A stretch of DNA of 38,833 nucleotides from Catenulispora pinisilvae (lineage in GTDB: Bacteria > Actinomycetota > Actinomycetes > Streptomycetales > Catenulisporaceae). The DNA lies in contig NZ_JAAFZA010000083.1 of assembly GCF_015356865.1 (NCBI RefSeq), forward strand, positions 1 through 38,833, in the 5' to 3' direction. Below, in pieces: positions 6,979 through 16,042 of the stretch. Below the pieces are notes generated by a model. The model worked only from the letters and a program-made list of their open reading frames with translations, did not search any database and was not told where the DNA came from. Numbering within the stretch: position 1 is the first letter of the stretch; every line of letters begins with the position of its first letter. The position numbers and the translations under genes were made by a program.

Positions 6979-9900
6979 GCGTTATATGGACGCGGTCAAA
7001 GTACTGGCCGGCGGCGAGAACCAGCTCATCAAACTGCTGGACGACGCCAGCGCCACGATGCTGCTCGGCGCGGGCGTGTTCGACCTCTTCGAAGCACGGG
7101 AACAGGCGCTGCGGCTGCTGGGGAAGGTGCTGGACCGGTTCGGGGAGAAGCTGCGGGGCATCGATCGGCTGACGCGGACTGAGCGGATTCATGCGGCGCA
7201 TGAGGTCATACGGATAACTGCGTACTTTGATGCTCTCGCTGATGCTTTGGGCGAGTGGAGGGTGCGGTTCTCGGCCACCGAGCAAGCCCAGTTGGCCTCC
7301 GAACAAGCACAGTTGGCCGCCGAGGCACCCGCAGACACGGGATGGCGCAAGCTCTTCCAGGTCTTGAGCGAGACCACCCGCATGCCGCTGTTCGAGTTCG
7401 AAGACTCCGGCGCGGACTTCCGATCCCTGTCGGCACGGGTGGATCCCTATCTGCACACCCTCGGCTTCTGGGACTCGCTGGACGATACCGAGACGGACAC
7501 GCTCCAAAAGCTGATCCTCGAGCGGGTACCCATCGACGCCACGACCCGCTACCACGAGTACCTGCGGCAGCTGGCCGTCGACTGCCCCGAGTTCGAGGTC
7601 TGGCTCAATCTCGAAGCGCACGCCGCGACCCGTGAACGACTGACAACCGGCCTCGCCGAGCTGGAGCAGTTGCTCGCGCCCTTGAGCAGCCCGCTGTCGG
7701 CCGGGCCGCTGGAATCGTTGAACCGCGCGCACCGAGCTGCCCTGGACAAGCCGATCGTCCTCACCGACGGCCCTGGCCCAGGCTCCGCCCTCACGCCGCC
7801 GTCGCTGGGCGAGGGGTACGTGAGCCACCGGTTTCGGCTCGCGTTCGCGGGGCTCCCCATCCAGGACTGGGACAGCCCGGAGGTGCGCGACGACCTGCCC
7901 GGCGCGCTCGCCTCCTACCTGATGTCGCGGCACGCCCCGACCGTGCCGCTGCTGGTCCTCGGCCAGCCGGGTTCGGGCAAGTCGGTCCTCACCCGCGTCC
8001 TGGCCGCGCGGCTGCCCGCCGAACGGTTCCTGCCGATCCGCATCGAGCTGCGCCACGTCAACGCCGACGCGGATCTCCAGGACCACATCGAGTCGGCGAT
8101 CCGGGACCAGACCGGCGAACGCGTGCAGTGGGCCCCGTTCGTGAAGGGCCGGCCGGACCTGCTGCCGGTCGTCATCCTCGACGGGTTCGACGAGTTGCTT
8201 CAGGCCACGGGTGTCATGCAGACCGACTTCCTCCAGCGCATCGAGCGCTTCCAGGAGCGCGAACTCGACCAGGGGCGCTCGGTCGCGGTCATCGTCACCA
8301 CCCGCACCGCCGTCGCCGATCGGGCCGTGGTCCCCTCCGGGACGCCGGTCATCCGGCTGGAACCATTCGACGACGAGCAGATCGCGGCGTGGGTCGGCAT
8401 CTGGAACCGGAAGAACGGCGCCTCGCTCGTGGAACGAGGCGTGGAACCGCTGTCGACGACCACGATCGCGCGGTATCGCGAGCTCGCCGAGCAGCCGCTA
8501 CTGCTGTTGATGCTCGCCCTCTACGACGCTGCGGACAACGCACTGGCGGCCATCGACCCGGACCTGGACCAGGGGTCGGTCTACGAGCGGCTACTCAAGG
8601 AGTTCGCGCGCCGGGAGGTGATGAAGGACCCCGGTGTCACCGACGTGGATCAACGGGTCGAGGCCGAGCTCCTCCGCCTGTCCGTGGTCTCGTTCGCCAT
8701 GTTCAATCGGGGTGCGCAGTGGGTCGATGACGAAAGCCTCACCAAGGACTTCCAGGCCCTGGGCATATGGGAGGGCACGCATAACGACAGCACCCTGCGA
8801 TCGACGCTGAGCACGGGGCAGAAGATCACCGGTCGGTTCTTCTTCGTCCACGGCGCGAAGACCATGCGCGGCGAACGTGAGCTTCAGACTTACGAGTTCC
8901 TGCACGCGACCTTCGGCGAGTATCTGATAGCCCGCCTGGTGAACCGCCTGCTCGGGGAACTGGCCGCACAGCGTGACGCGCTCTACAACGCCGTCTCCTA
9001 CACGGCCAACGATGGATTGCTACGTGCTCTGCTCAGCTACGACTGTCTCGCGTCCCGAGCACCGATCATGGACTTCCTGACCGCCATGGTCGACCGGTGG
9101 AGCGCTGAGAAACGCGCGTCGGTGACGACGGTTCTGCTCACGTTGTTCCACGCGGCATACGACGGCCGTCCGGCGAACCCCATGCCCGACTATCAGCCGG
9201 GCAGGATGGACTTGGTCAAGCGGTACGCCATCTGGCGTGCGAACCTTGTGCTGCTCGCGGTCACCGTCGGTGGATGCATCACCTACGCACAGCTCTTTCC
9301 TGGCAAACGCAGCGCCTGGGCGCCGGAAGCGCATACCTGGTATGGCCAGTTGCGTAGCGAAGGCTGGATCGGCCTGATCAGCCGCGTCAGGTTGACGCGG
9401 ACCATGAAGGACGACGATCGCCTGATCCGATTGGAGAGACCAGATATCGAGCCGGGCCCCGACCGCATCGGCTTTGAATGGACGTTCACGCCCACCGGAA
9501 TACAAGACTTCGCAGGCCTCCGTATCTCTACCGACTCGAAGCTCGCCCACGCAAGTGCCAACCTTCTTACAGATCACTTCCGCGACCTGGACACCCACTC
9601 GCTACTGCCGTTGTTCCACGCCGCTTCAGAACTCAGCCGGTCGATCGTGGTAACGGCCGACAACCGCGTCGTGTCGGCGGGACACGTCCTGCTCGCAGCC
9701 CTGTTCGCACCGTTCGCGAAATCGCCGGTCCCGCACGAGGTCACAGACCTGCTGGCATTCACCGAAGCAGCAGCGTGGGATCCGGGCTCCGAGCAGGGAA
9801 CGTTTCGCTATGCCGCCGCGACCCTTCTCGTCTCCGCAGCGGAATTCGGCGACCTCCCCGCAGACGCCCGTGGGGACCTGTTCGACCTCATCGACTCGCT

Positions 9901-10063
9901 GCCCGAATCCCGACATCGCAACGTTCTGCTGCAACGGCTTTCGGCGGCGCCACTACCTCCTACAACGCCAACTCCGCCAACCCCCGCAGCGTCTCCGACT
10001 CCCGAGCCGTCACCAGCAACGTCGTCACCGGAGACTCCCGCCACGCCGCCAAGCGCTCCTTGA
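6965..10063 (+). CDS. NACHT-domain STAND NTPase, probable conflict/immunity protein
   Basis: About 1032 residues from ATG 6965 (MRRSLRYMDAVKVL). An N-terminal helical region of about 300 residues resembles the actinobacterial NACHT N-terminal helical domains. The NACHT module has Walker A GQPGSGKSV (about 333-341), Walker B VVILDGFDELL (about 401-411, ending in the FDEL form), a sensor-like VIVTTRTA and the winged-helix region (PLLLLMLALYD). The C-terminal half is helical with no recognisable repeat. Bacterial NACHT proteins act as oligomerising sensors, several in antiphage defence; no phage or effector partner is visible here. ATG at 6986 is an alternative start, and neither start has a clear ribosome-binding site. 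The last 35 residues are a Pro/Thr/Ser tail read antisense to the converging oxidoreductase gene, a 104-bp overlap, and may have been gained by loss of an earlier stop codon. Confidence 0.85.
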   Translation: MRRSLRYMDAVKVLAGGENQLIKLLDDASATMLLGAGVFDLFEAREQALRLLGKVLDRFGEKLRGIDRLTRTERIHAAHEVIRITAYFDALADALGEWRVRFSATEQAQLASEQAQLAAEAPADTGWRKLFQVLSETTRMPLFEFEDSGADFRSLSARVDPYLHTLGFWDSLDDTETDTLQKLILERVPIDATTRYHEYLRQLAVDCPEFEVWLNLEAHAATRERLTTGLAELEQLLAPLSSPLSAGPLESLNRAHRAALDKPIVLTDGPGPGSALTPPSLGEGYVSHRFRLAFAGLPIQDWDSPEVRDDLPGALASYLMSRHAPTVPLLVLGQPGSGKSVLTRVLAARLPAERFLPIRIELRHVNADADLQDHIESAIRDQTGERVQWAPFVKGRPDLLPVVILDGFDELLQATGVMQTDFLQRIERFQERELDQGRSVAVIVTTRTAVADRAVVPSGTPVIRLEPFDDEQIAAWVGIWNRKNGASLVERGVEPLSTTTIARYRELAEQPLLLLMLALYDAADNALAAIDPDLDQGSVYERLLKEFARREVMKDPGVTDVDQRVEAELLRLSVVSFAMFNRGAQWVDDESLTKDFQALGIWEGTHNDSTLRSTLSTGQKITGRFFFVHGAKTMRGERELQTYEFLHATFGEYLIARLVNRLLGELAAQRDALYNAVSYTANDGLLRALLSYDCLASRAPIMDFLTAMVDRWSAEKRASVTTVLLTLFHAAYDGRPANPMPDYQPGRMDLVKRYAIWRANLVLLAVTVGGCITYAQLFPGKRSAWAPEAHTWYGQLRSEGWIGLISRVRLTRTMKDDDRLIRLERPDIEPGPDRIGFEWTFTPTGIQDFAGLRISTDSKLAHASANLLTDHFRDLDTHSLLPLFHAASELSRSIVVTADNRVVSAGHVLLAALFAPFAKSPVPHEVTDLLAFTEAAAWDPGSEQGTFRYAAATLLVSAAEFGDLPADARGDLFDLIDSLPESRHRNVLLQRLSAAPLPPTTPTPPTPAASPTPEPSPATSSPETPATPPSAP

Positions 10064-10991
10064 TCCGCGCTGTCGGGCCGACCAGCGAGATCTCGTCGGC
10101 GAAGGCGCTGGGGACGGCCATCACGGCCTCGTCGCGCTTGCCGTCGAGGAACAGTTCCTGGATGCGGTCGGCTTCGGCTTCGTAGCCCATGCGGACCATG
10201 AGGTTCTTGTGGAAGTTCGCGCCCTTGGCGCCCATGCCGCCGACGTAGAAGGCCAGGGCGCCCTTGATGGGCCACAGGGCCTGTTCGATGTCGTCGGGGG
10301 CGGGGCCGGTGAAGGCGAGGTGGACCATGGCGGTGATCTCGAAGCCGTCCTTGGCGCCGGCGATCTGGTCGGCGTAGACCTCGGGGCGTTCGGGGACGTA
10401 GTAGAGCGGGAGCCAGCCGTCGGCGATCTCGGCGGTGAGGGCCACGTTTTTGGGGCCTTCGGCGCCGAGGAAGAGCGGGAGGTCCTTGCGGAGCGGGCGC
10501 AGGTTGGTGCGCAGGGGCTTGCCCAGGCCCAGCGAGTCCAGGCCCTGATACGGCAGCGGGTAGTACTCGCCGTCGTTCGTTACCGTCTCGCGTCGCAGGA
10601 CCTTGCGAATCACGTCCACGTACTCGCGCGTGCGGGCCAGGGGCTTCGGGTACGGCCGGCCGTACCAGCCCTCGACCACCTGCGGCCCGCTCAGCCCCAG
10701 CCCCAGGATGACGCGGCCGCCGGACAGGTGGTCCAGGGTGATGGCGTGCATGGCGGTGGCGGTGGGCGTGCGCGCGGCCATCTGCGCGATGCCGGTCCCG
10801 AGCCGGATGCGGCTGGTGCTGGCCGCGAGGTAGGCCAGGGGCGAGAACACGTCGGAACCCCACGACTCGGCGGTCCACACGGAGTCGTAGCCGAGGTCTT
10901 CGGCCTCCTTGGCCAGGCCGACCCAGTCATACTCGGGCGGCTTGGAGGCCCAGTAGCCGAGTTGGAGGCCGAGTTTGAGGTCCGCGGTCAT
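9960..10991 (-). CDS. LLM class F420-dependent oxidoreductase, Rv3520c-like
   Basis: The 343-residue protein has the luciferase-like monooxygenase TIM-barrel pattern: LGLQLGYWASKPP at the N-terminus, YDSVWTAESWGSDVFSPLAYLAA (read in two halves, about residues 35-57), RIRLGTGIAQMAARTP (62-77), HLSGGRVILGLGLSGPQVVEGWYG (about 88-111) and FLGAEGPKNVALTAEIADGW. This pattern fits the F420-dependent group near mycobacterial Rv3520c better than FMN luciferases. The substrate is unknown. GAGGAG lies just before the ATG. A KstR-type palindrome 30 bp upstream of the start suggests control by sterol or acyl-CoA signals. Its 3' end overlaps the NACHT reading frame. Confidence 0.9.
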   Translation of the reverse strand: MTADLKLGLQLGYWASKPPEYDWVGLAKEAEDLGYDSVWTAESWGSDVFSPLAYLAASTSRIRLGTGIAQMAARTPTATAMHAITLDHLSGGRVILGLGLSGPQVVEGWYGRPYPKPLARTREYVDVIRKVLRRETVTNDGEYYPLPYQGLDSLGLGKPLRTNLRPLRKDLPLFLGAEGPKNVALTAEIADGWLPLYYVPERPEVYADQIAGAKDGFEITAMVHLAFTGPAPDDIEQALWPIKGALAFYVGGMGAKGANFHKNLMVRMGYEAEADRIQELFLDGKRDEAVMAVPSAFADEISLVGPTARIKERLAAWRESPVTTLLVTARESETLRGLAELAL

Positions 10992-11020
10992 GGAGGCTCC
11001 TCGCCGGGGGCTGGGACGGA

Positions 11021-11038
11021 ACTAGAACACGTTACAGT
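11021..11038. promoter_or_regulatory. KstR-type operator upstream of the F420 oxidoreductase
   Basis: ACTAGAACACGTTACAGT contains TAGAACACGTTACA (11023-11036), which fits the remembered KstR consensus TNNAACNNGTTNNA at every defined position. The outer ACT/AGT bases are also symmetrical. It sits 29-47 bp upstream of the leftward ATG at 10991, where a TetR-family repressor would block the promoter. Confidence 0.6.
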
Positions 11039-11056
11039 ATGCGCGACGGCAGCAGC

Positions 11057-11899
11057 CTACGGGTGCTCGTGGCTGGTCGCCAGAGGCGATACGACGTTGT
11101 AGGTGAGAGCGGCGGTAGCGGGGTCGCATTCGTTGCGGAGCAAGGCGTCCTGCGGGACGACCCACCCTGACTCGATGAAGATCTGCTTCGCCGCGGCCCG
11201 TAGCCCCGGATCCGCGCGTGCCTTGTCGACCCAGTCCTGGGGCGAGTCGAACAGCTCGCGTAAACGCGCGGACCGTTCCAGCAACGCGGCGAGGAGCGTG
11301 GGCTGGGCGGTGGGAGTGAGCGGCTTTCCGTCTTCGCCGGCCAGCACTCCGGCGGCGTTGGCGTACAGATACGCGGCCTCCAGCCGCTCCCCCGACGGCA
11401 GCACCATCGGGTACTCGTCGCGGGACAACAGGACCCTGCGGTAGCGGGGAAGCTCGGTATCGTCCACGGCTCGCAGTTGTTCGGCGTCTAGGAGCGTCAG
11501 AACGACCCGCGCCTGCGCCACGCTGCCGGGGTCGGCAAACGGGGAATTAGCGACGTAGCCGTTGAGCGCGACATGGGCGGATACGCCGATGCCGAGCCCT
11601 GATACGGTCAGCGGCGTCATCGGAACCACAGACGGCAGCGCGAGGCGGGTCAGCTTGTAGTGGAGCTGTGCGGGTGCCGCGTTGGAGCCGATCGCGATGA
11701 CCGGATGGCGTTTCCCGGTCGGTGGCTGAGCGAGTTGCTCAAGTGCCGCGTCCAGAAAGTCAGCCCCCTGCACACGCCAGCGCCCCATCGGCCCAGCGCT
11801 CGCAGTCATCTCCAGCACCTGCGCACCCGACAGCAACGCGGGCTCACCGATCACCCGGCCGGGATAGCTCAACGGATCCAGGGCCGGCACGTCCCCCAT
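11057..11899 (-). CDS. Gamma-glutamylcyclotransferase-like protein
   Basis: A 280-residue cytosolic protein. The segment VIAIGSNAAPAQLHYKL (about residues 65-81) resembles the glycine-rich YGSN-x-P-xx-L substrate loop of gamma-glutamylcyclotransferase/AIG2-like proteins, although Tyr is replaced by Ile. Later LDAEQLRAVDDTELPRYRRV resembles the family's LD-xx-EL-xx-LD-x-TE-x-Y-xR segment. The roughly 55 residues before the GSN motif and a C-terminal helical region are extra, so the function is only suggested. The ATG overlaps the stop codon of the DUF3099 gene (TGATG), which implies translational coupling. An upstream extension of the frame is open but antisense-like in composition, so I did not use it. 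Confidence 0.7.
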   Translation of the reverse strand: MGDVPALDPLSYPGRVIGEPALLSGAQVLEMTASAGPMGRWRVQGADFLDAALEQLAQPPTGKRHPVIAIGSNAAPAQLHYKLTRLALPSVVPMTPLTVSGLGIGVSAHVALNGYVANSPFADPGSVAQARVVLTLLDAEQLRAVDDTELPRYRRVLLSRDEYPMVLPSGERLEAAYLYANAAGVLAGEDGKPLTPTAQPTLLAALLERSARLRELFDSPQDWVDKARADPGLRAAAKQIFIESGWVVPQDALLRNECDPATAALTYNVVSPLATSHEHP

Positions 11900-12393
11900 C
11901 ACCAATTCCGCCCCCGCGCATTGGCCACCATCACCGCGAACGGCGGGATGAACGCCGCCACGACACTCATCGCGATCGCCAGCCCCGGCGAGAACAGCCG
12001 CACGACCGTCCACGCGAGGATGACCAGCACCAGGCACGTCCCCATCATCGCCAAGTACACGTGCTCACGCGTGTGTTGCGACAACGGCGCACGCTCCCGC
12101 AGCCGCTCCTCCGGCTCCTCGACCGGCCGGTACGGCGGAATGTCCCGCCCAGGCTGCCAATGCGCCCCCTGCCGGATGTGGCGCACCACGACGATCGCGT
12201 CAACCAGCGCGACGAGCCCGACCACCGCGCAGAAGACCACGAACCCGACCGCGTGCTGGGTGACGAAGAAGACCACCCCGCCGATGGCACTGGCCACCCC
12301 GATCAACGCCATGACCAGGCGCATGCGCAGCGGACTGCGCGCGTGCATGGGCTCGTCGCCGCTGCGGATACGGTGGGGATCGAACCTGGTCAT
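11899..12393 (-). CDS. Membrane protein with DUF6343-like and DUF3099 regions
   Basis: 164 residues from ATG 12393, with GGGAG 7 bases upstream. The first part (RIRSGDEPMHARSPLRMRL, then two hydrophobic helices at about residues 30-70) resembles DUF6343. The second part (VYLAMMGTCLVLVILAWTVV through SVVAAFIPPFAVMVANARG, about residues 110-160) matches the actinobacterial DUF3099 helix pair. Four membrane helices are therefore expected, with a charged linker (GRDIPPYRPVEEPEERLRE) between the pairs. Both domains are of unknown function and usually occur as separate small proteins. The stop codon overlaps the start of the downstream cyclotransferase-like gene. Confidence 0.75.
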   Translation of the reverse strand: MTRFDPHRIRSGDEPMHARSPLRMRLVMALIGVASAIGGVVFFVTQHAVGFVVFCAVVGLVALVDAIVVVRHIRQGAHWQPGRDIPPYRPVEEPEERLRERAPLSQHTREHVYLAMMGTCLVLVILAWTVVRLFSPGLAIAMSVVAAFIPPFAVMVANARGRNW

Positions 12394-13091
12394 GGCAGTA
12401 CTCCCGGTCCTCTTTTCCAGAGTAATGCCCGGCACGGTGCCGGGGATATCACCGACACGCGGCGGTGGCGGGTGGGGCGGCATGGGAGCAGGCGGACTCG
12501 GCGAGCAGAAGCAGGCGGGCACGGCCACCAAGAGCAGGCAGGCTCGGCCAGCGGGTCTCGGCGCGGCGCCGGCCACTCAGTGGCGAACAGAACAGCCACG
12601 GCACCTGCCGCATTGCGGAACCGGCAGGGCACGTTCGGCGAGCTGGCAGCACACAGCTTGGCGCTTGCTGGCCGAGCCACGGGCCTTGCTCCGGTCCGCG
12701 AATCAGGCACGCGGGCCGGCGCTGGCATCAGGGGCAGCGGCGGCATCAGAGGCAGTGCGCTCGCGGCTGTTTGCCACGCGTGGATGTTCCCGAGCGGTGG
12801 GGCCTGCTATCTAGGCCAACCCCACCGCGACAACTGCATCCCGCGCGCGAATCCATGCAGCGGCAGCCGTCGGCGACCCCATAGCCGGCCAGCCACGCGT
12901 CCCGGTTGCGGAACCATCGGCCCGCGACCGACCAGACCACCGAGCAAGCACGCCGCACCAGCAACCGCCCCGGGCTGACAGCCCCACGCGAGCCAACAGC
13001 CCACCAAGGCCCGCGAGGCCAGCCGCTCCACGCCAGCCAGCCGCCAGCCGCCCCAAGCCAACCAACCAACCAACCAACCAACCAACAGCCC
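12394..13091. other. Region of about 700 bp without a convincing gene
   Basis: Open frames exist on both strands, but their translations are low-complexity (Trp-Gly-Leu, Arg-Ala or Pro-Thr rich) and match no domain I know. The DNA is rich in GCCAGC and GCCAAC words and ends in a CCAA repeat next to the uvrB stop. It presumably holds the promoter of the DUF3099 gene at its left end. The rest may be decayed sequence. Confidence 0.6.
13058..13085. repeat. (CCAA)7 tetranucleotide repeat
   Basis: Seven perfect CCAA units lie 6 bp beyond the uvrB stop codon. They follow a longer stretch of degenerate GCCAGC words. Confidence 0.95.
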
Positions 13092-15203
13092 CTACATAGC
13101 CGCCTGCATAGCCCGCAACTCCTTCTTCAACTCCCCAATCTCATCCCGGAACCGAGCCGCCAACTCGAACTGCAACTCCGCCGCAGCCGCGTGCATCTGC
13201 TGCGACAAGTCCTCGATCAGCCCCAGCAGCTCCTCGGCCGGCTTGCCGGCCAGGTCCAGGGTCCGCACGCTCCCCTTCGAAGCCACGCCCGGCACCGGTG
13301 CCTTGCCCCGCGACTGCTGGCGCCCGGAGCCGCCCAGGAGCTCGGCGGTGTCGGCGTCCTCGCGTAGCAGCAGGTCGGTGATGTCGGCGATGCGCTTGCG
13401 CAGGGGTTGGGGGTCGACGCCGTTGGCCACGTTGTAGGCGACCTGCTTCTCGCGGCGGCGGTTGGTCTCGTCGATCGCCAGGCGCATCGAGGGGGTGATC
13501 GTGTCCGCGTACATGTGGACCTCGCCGGAGACGTTGCGGGCGGCGCGGCCGATGGTCTGGATCAGGGAGCGGCCGCTGCGCAGGAAGCCTTCCTTGTCCG
13601 CGTCCAGGATCGCGACCAGGGAGACCTCGGGCAGGTCCAGGCCTTCGCGCAGGAGGTTGATGCCGACCAGGACGTCGTACTCGCCCAGGCGCAGCTCGCG
13701 CAGCAGCTCCACCCGGCGCAGGGTGTCGACCTCGGAGTGCAGGTAGCGGGTCCGGACGCCGCGTTCCAGCAGGTAGTCCGTCAGGTCCTCGGACATCTTC
13801 TTGGTCAGCGTCGTCACCAGCGAGCGCTCGTTGCGCGCGGCCCGGGCCTGCACCTCGGCGACCAGGTCGTCGATCTGGCCCTGGGTCGGCTTGAGCACCA
13901 CCTGCGGGTCGACCAGGCCGGTCGGGCGGATGATCTGCTCCACCGGGGCCTTCGAGGGCTCGTCGCGCTGCTTGGCCAGCTCGTACGGGCCGGGCGTGGC
14001 CGACAGGTACACCGTCTGCCCGATCCGCTCCTCGAACTCCTCCCAGCGCAGCGGCCGGTTGTCGATCGCCGACGGGAGCCGGAAGCCGTGCTCGACCAGC
14101 GTGCGCTTACGGGAGGCGTCGCCCTCGTGCATGGCGCCGATCTGCGGGACGGTGACGTGCGACTCGTCGATGACCAGCAGGAAGTCCTCGGGGAAGAAGT
14201 CGATCAGCGTCGAGGGCGGGGAGCCGGCCTCGCGGCCGTCGATGTGCCGCGAGTAGTTCTCGATCCCGGAGGTGAACCCGACCTGCCGCATCATCTCCAG
14301 GTCGTACGTCGTCCGCATCCGCAGCCGCTGCGCCTCCAGCAGCTTGCCCTGCTTCTCCAGCTCGGCCAGCCGGTCGGCCAGTTCGGTCTCGATCCCGCCC
14401 AGCGCCCGCTCCATCCGGTCCGAGCCGGCGACGTAGTGCGTGGCCGGGAAGACCCGCAGCTCCTCGTCGACGGTCAGGATCTCGCCGGTGACCGGGTGCA
14501 GCGTCATCAGCCGCTCGACCTCGTCGCCGAACATCTCGATCCGGACCGGGTGCTCCTCGTAGACGGGGAAGATCTCGACGGTGTCGCCGCGGACCCGGAA
14601 CGTGCCGCGGGTGAAGGCGACGTCGTTGCGCGCGTACTGCATGTCCACGAAGCGCCGCAGCATCTTGTCCCGGTCGTGCTCCTCGCCGACCCGCAGCCGC
14701 ACCGAGGCCTTCAGGTACTCCTCCGGCGTGCCCAGGCCGTAGATGCAGGACACGGTCGAGACCACGACCACGTCCCGCCGGGTCAGCAGCGAGTTGGTGG
14801 TGGAGTGCCGCAGCCGCTCCACCTCCTCGTTGACCGAGGAGTCCTTCTCGATGTAGGTGTCGGTCTGCGGGACGTACGCCTCGGGCTGGTAGTAGTCGTA
14901 GTAGGAGACGAAGTACTCGACCGCGTTGTTCGGCAGCAGCTCGCGGAACTCGTTGGCCAGCTGCGCGGCCAGCGTCTTGTTCGGCGCCATCACCAGGGTC
15001 GGCCGCTGCAACTTCTCGATCAGCCACGCGGTGGTCGCCGACTTACCGGTACCGGTGGCGCCCAGCAGCACCACGTCCTGCTCCCCGGCCTCGATCCGCC
15101 GGGCCAGCTCGGCGATGGCCGCGGGCTGGTCGCCGGCGGGCTGGTAGTCGCTGACGACCTCGATCGGGGCGACGGTGCGGGTGAGTTCGGACAGAGGGCG
15201 CAT
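13092..15203 (-). CDS. uvrB: Excinuclease ABC subunit UvrB
   Basis: UvrB is the damage-verifying helicase of nucleotide excision repair; it takes DNA from UvrA and recruits UvrC. The 703-residue product has Walker [11 protein letters not shown] (about 48-57), the family-diagnostic beta-hairpin region [20 protein letters not shown] (about 100-119), a DEAD-like VIDESH box, the helicase motif [27 protein letters not shown], and a C-terminal UVR motif ([20 protein letters not shown]) for UvrC binding. ATG at 15203 gives the canonical MRPLSEL start; an in-frame TTG two codons upstream is the only extension. It is divergent from the alpha/beta hydrolase gene with 71 bp between starts. No LexA-like box was recognised there. 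Confidence 0.98.
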   Translation of the reverse strand: MRPLSELTRTVAPIEVVSDYQPAGDQPAAIAELARRIEAGEQDVVLLGATGTGKSATTAWLIEKLQRPTLVMAPNKTLAAQLANEFRELLPNNAVEYFVSYYDYYQPEAYVPQTDTYIEKDSSVNEEVERLRHSTTNSLLTRRDVVVVSTVSCIYGLGTPEEYLKASVRLRVGEEHDRDKMLRRFVDMQYARNDVAFTRGTFRVRGDTVEIFPVYEEHPVRIEMFGDEVERLMTLHPVTGEILTVDEELRVFPATHYVAGSDRMERALGGIETELADRLAELEKQGKLLEAQRLRMRTTYDLEMMRQVGFTSGIENYSRHIDGREAGSPPSTLIDFFPEDFLLVIDESHVTVPQIGAMHEGDASRKRTLVEHGFRLPSAIDNRPLRWEEFEERIGQTVYLSATPGPYELAKQRDEPSKAPVEQIIRPTGLVDPQVVLKPTQGQIDDLVAEVQARAARNERSLVTTLTKKMSEDLTDYLLERGVRTRYLHSEVDTLRRVELLRELRLGEYDVLVGINLLREGLDLPEVSLVAILDADKEGFLRSGRSLIQTIGRAARNVSGEVHMYADTITPSMRLAIDETNRRREKQVAYNVANGVDPQPLRKRIADITDLLLREDADTAELLGGSGRQQSRGKAPVPGVASKGSVRTLDLAGKPAEELLGLIEDLSQQMHAAAAELQFELAARFRDEIGELKKELRAMQAAM

Positions 15204-15274
15204 GTTCAAAGGCTACGCGGCGGCTCCGACAAGCACGGGAACGTCGCGAAGGCGTCTGGAGCGACAATCACCTC

Positions 15275-15994
15275 ATGCCACACGCGCCACTCCTGATCCT
15301 GGTCCACAGCCCGTTGGTGGGACCCGCCACCTGGCAACCGGTCGCGCGGCTGCTGCGCGGACACTACGACGTCCTGGTCCCCAGCCTGCACGGCATCGCC
15401 GCCGGCCCCGGGCCGTACGCGCACCGGTTCGCCGAGGCAGTCGCCCGGAATGCACACCGGGACGAGACCGTCCTCGTCGGCCACAGCGGCGCCGGTGCTT
15501 ATCTGCCGGTCATCGCGGACGCCCTCGACGAGCGTGTGATCGGCACCGCCTTCGTCGACGCGCAGCTCCCCCGCCCCGGCCTGAGCGACTTCGACGCCTC
15601 CCCGGCGGACTTCGGCGAAGCCCTGACGGCGATGACGCACGACGGAATGCTGCCGCCATGGGACCAGTGGTTCCCCCAAGAGGTAGTAACAGAGCTGATT
15701 CCGCAGGCAGCACAACGAGAAGCCTTCCTGGCCGAGCTCCATCCGATCGCGCTGGCGTACTTCCAGGAGCCGGCTCCGGAGACCGCGAGCTGGTCCGCGA
15801 CGCAGCACAGCACACAGCGCACACCGTGCACCTACCTCCAACTCAGCGAGGGCTACCAGCGGCAAGCCGACCGCGCCGAAGCCCTCGGCTGGCCCACGAC
15901 CCGCCTGGCCGCCGGCCATCTGGCCGTCCTCACCGACCCCGAGCCGATCGCCGACTTCCTGTCAGAGTTCGTGGAAGACCTTGCCAACAAATGA
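15275..15994 (+). CDS. Alpha/beta hydrolase
   Basis: A compact 239-residue alpha/beta hydrolase. The N-terminus has the strand and oxyanion region LLILVHSPLVGPATWQPVA (HSP replacing the usual HG), the nucleophile elbow is GHSGAG (Ser71), and the catalytic His is in AGHLAVL (about residues 213-219). An acidic residue after strand 6 is expected in the region LGWPTT or slightly before, but I could not fix it. The family includes esterases and lactonases; the substrate is unknown. It has no signal peptide. It faces away from uvrB and ends about 120 bp before the hexosaminidase gene. Confidence 0.88.
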   Translation: MPHAPLLILVHSPLVGPATWQPVARLLRGHYDVLVPSLHGIAAGPGPYAHRFAEAVARNAHRDETVLVGHSGAGAYLPVIADALDERVIGTAFVDAQLPRPGLSDFDASPADFGEALTAMTHDGMLPPWDQWFPQEVVTELIPQAAQREAFLAELHPIALAYFQEPAPETASWSATQHSTQRTPCTYLQLSEGYQRQADRAEALGWPTTRLAAGHLAVLTDPEPIADFLSEFVEDLANK

Positions 15995-16026
15995 TCCCTG
16001 CTCAATACTGCGCACTAGCGCGCGCC

Positions 16027-16042
16027 AGCGGTCTAGACCACG
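16027..16042. promoter_or_regulatory. DasR-like operator (dre) upstream of the hexosaminidase
   Basis: AGCGGTCTAGACCACG has a perfect 10-bp palindromic core, GGTCTAGACC. It matches 13 of 16 positions of the remembered DasR consensus ACTGGTCTAGACCACT. GACCACGC is repeated 10 bp later. The site is about 75 bp before the hexosaminidase ATG, where DasR sites of chitinolytic genes are usually found. Confidence 0.72.

Noticed and set aside
12746-13081. Small leftward frames starting MVGWLVGW
   Set aside because: They are translations of the CCAA repeat and adjoining low-complexity DNA, with no ribosome-binding site.
13407-15296. Rightward open frame of 629 codons
   Set aside because: Antisense to uvrB, with Val/Gly/Asp/Leu-rich composition typical of third-position GC shadows.
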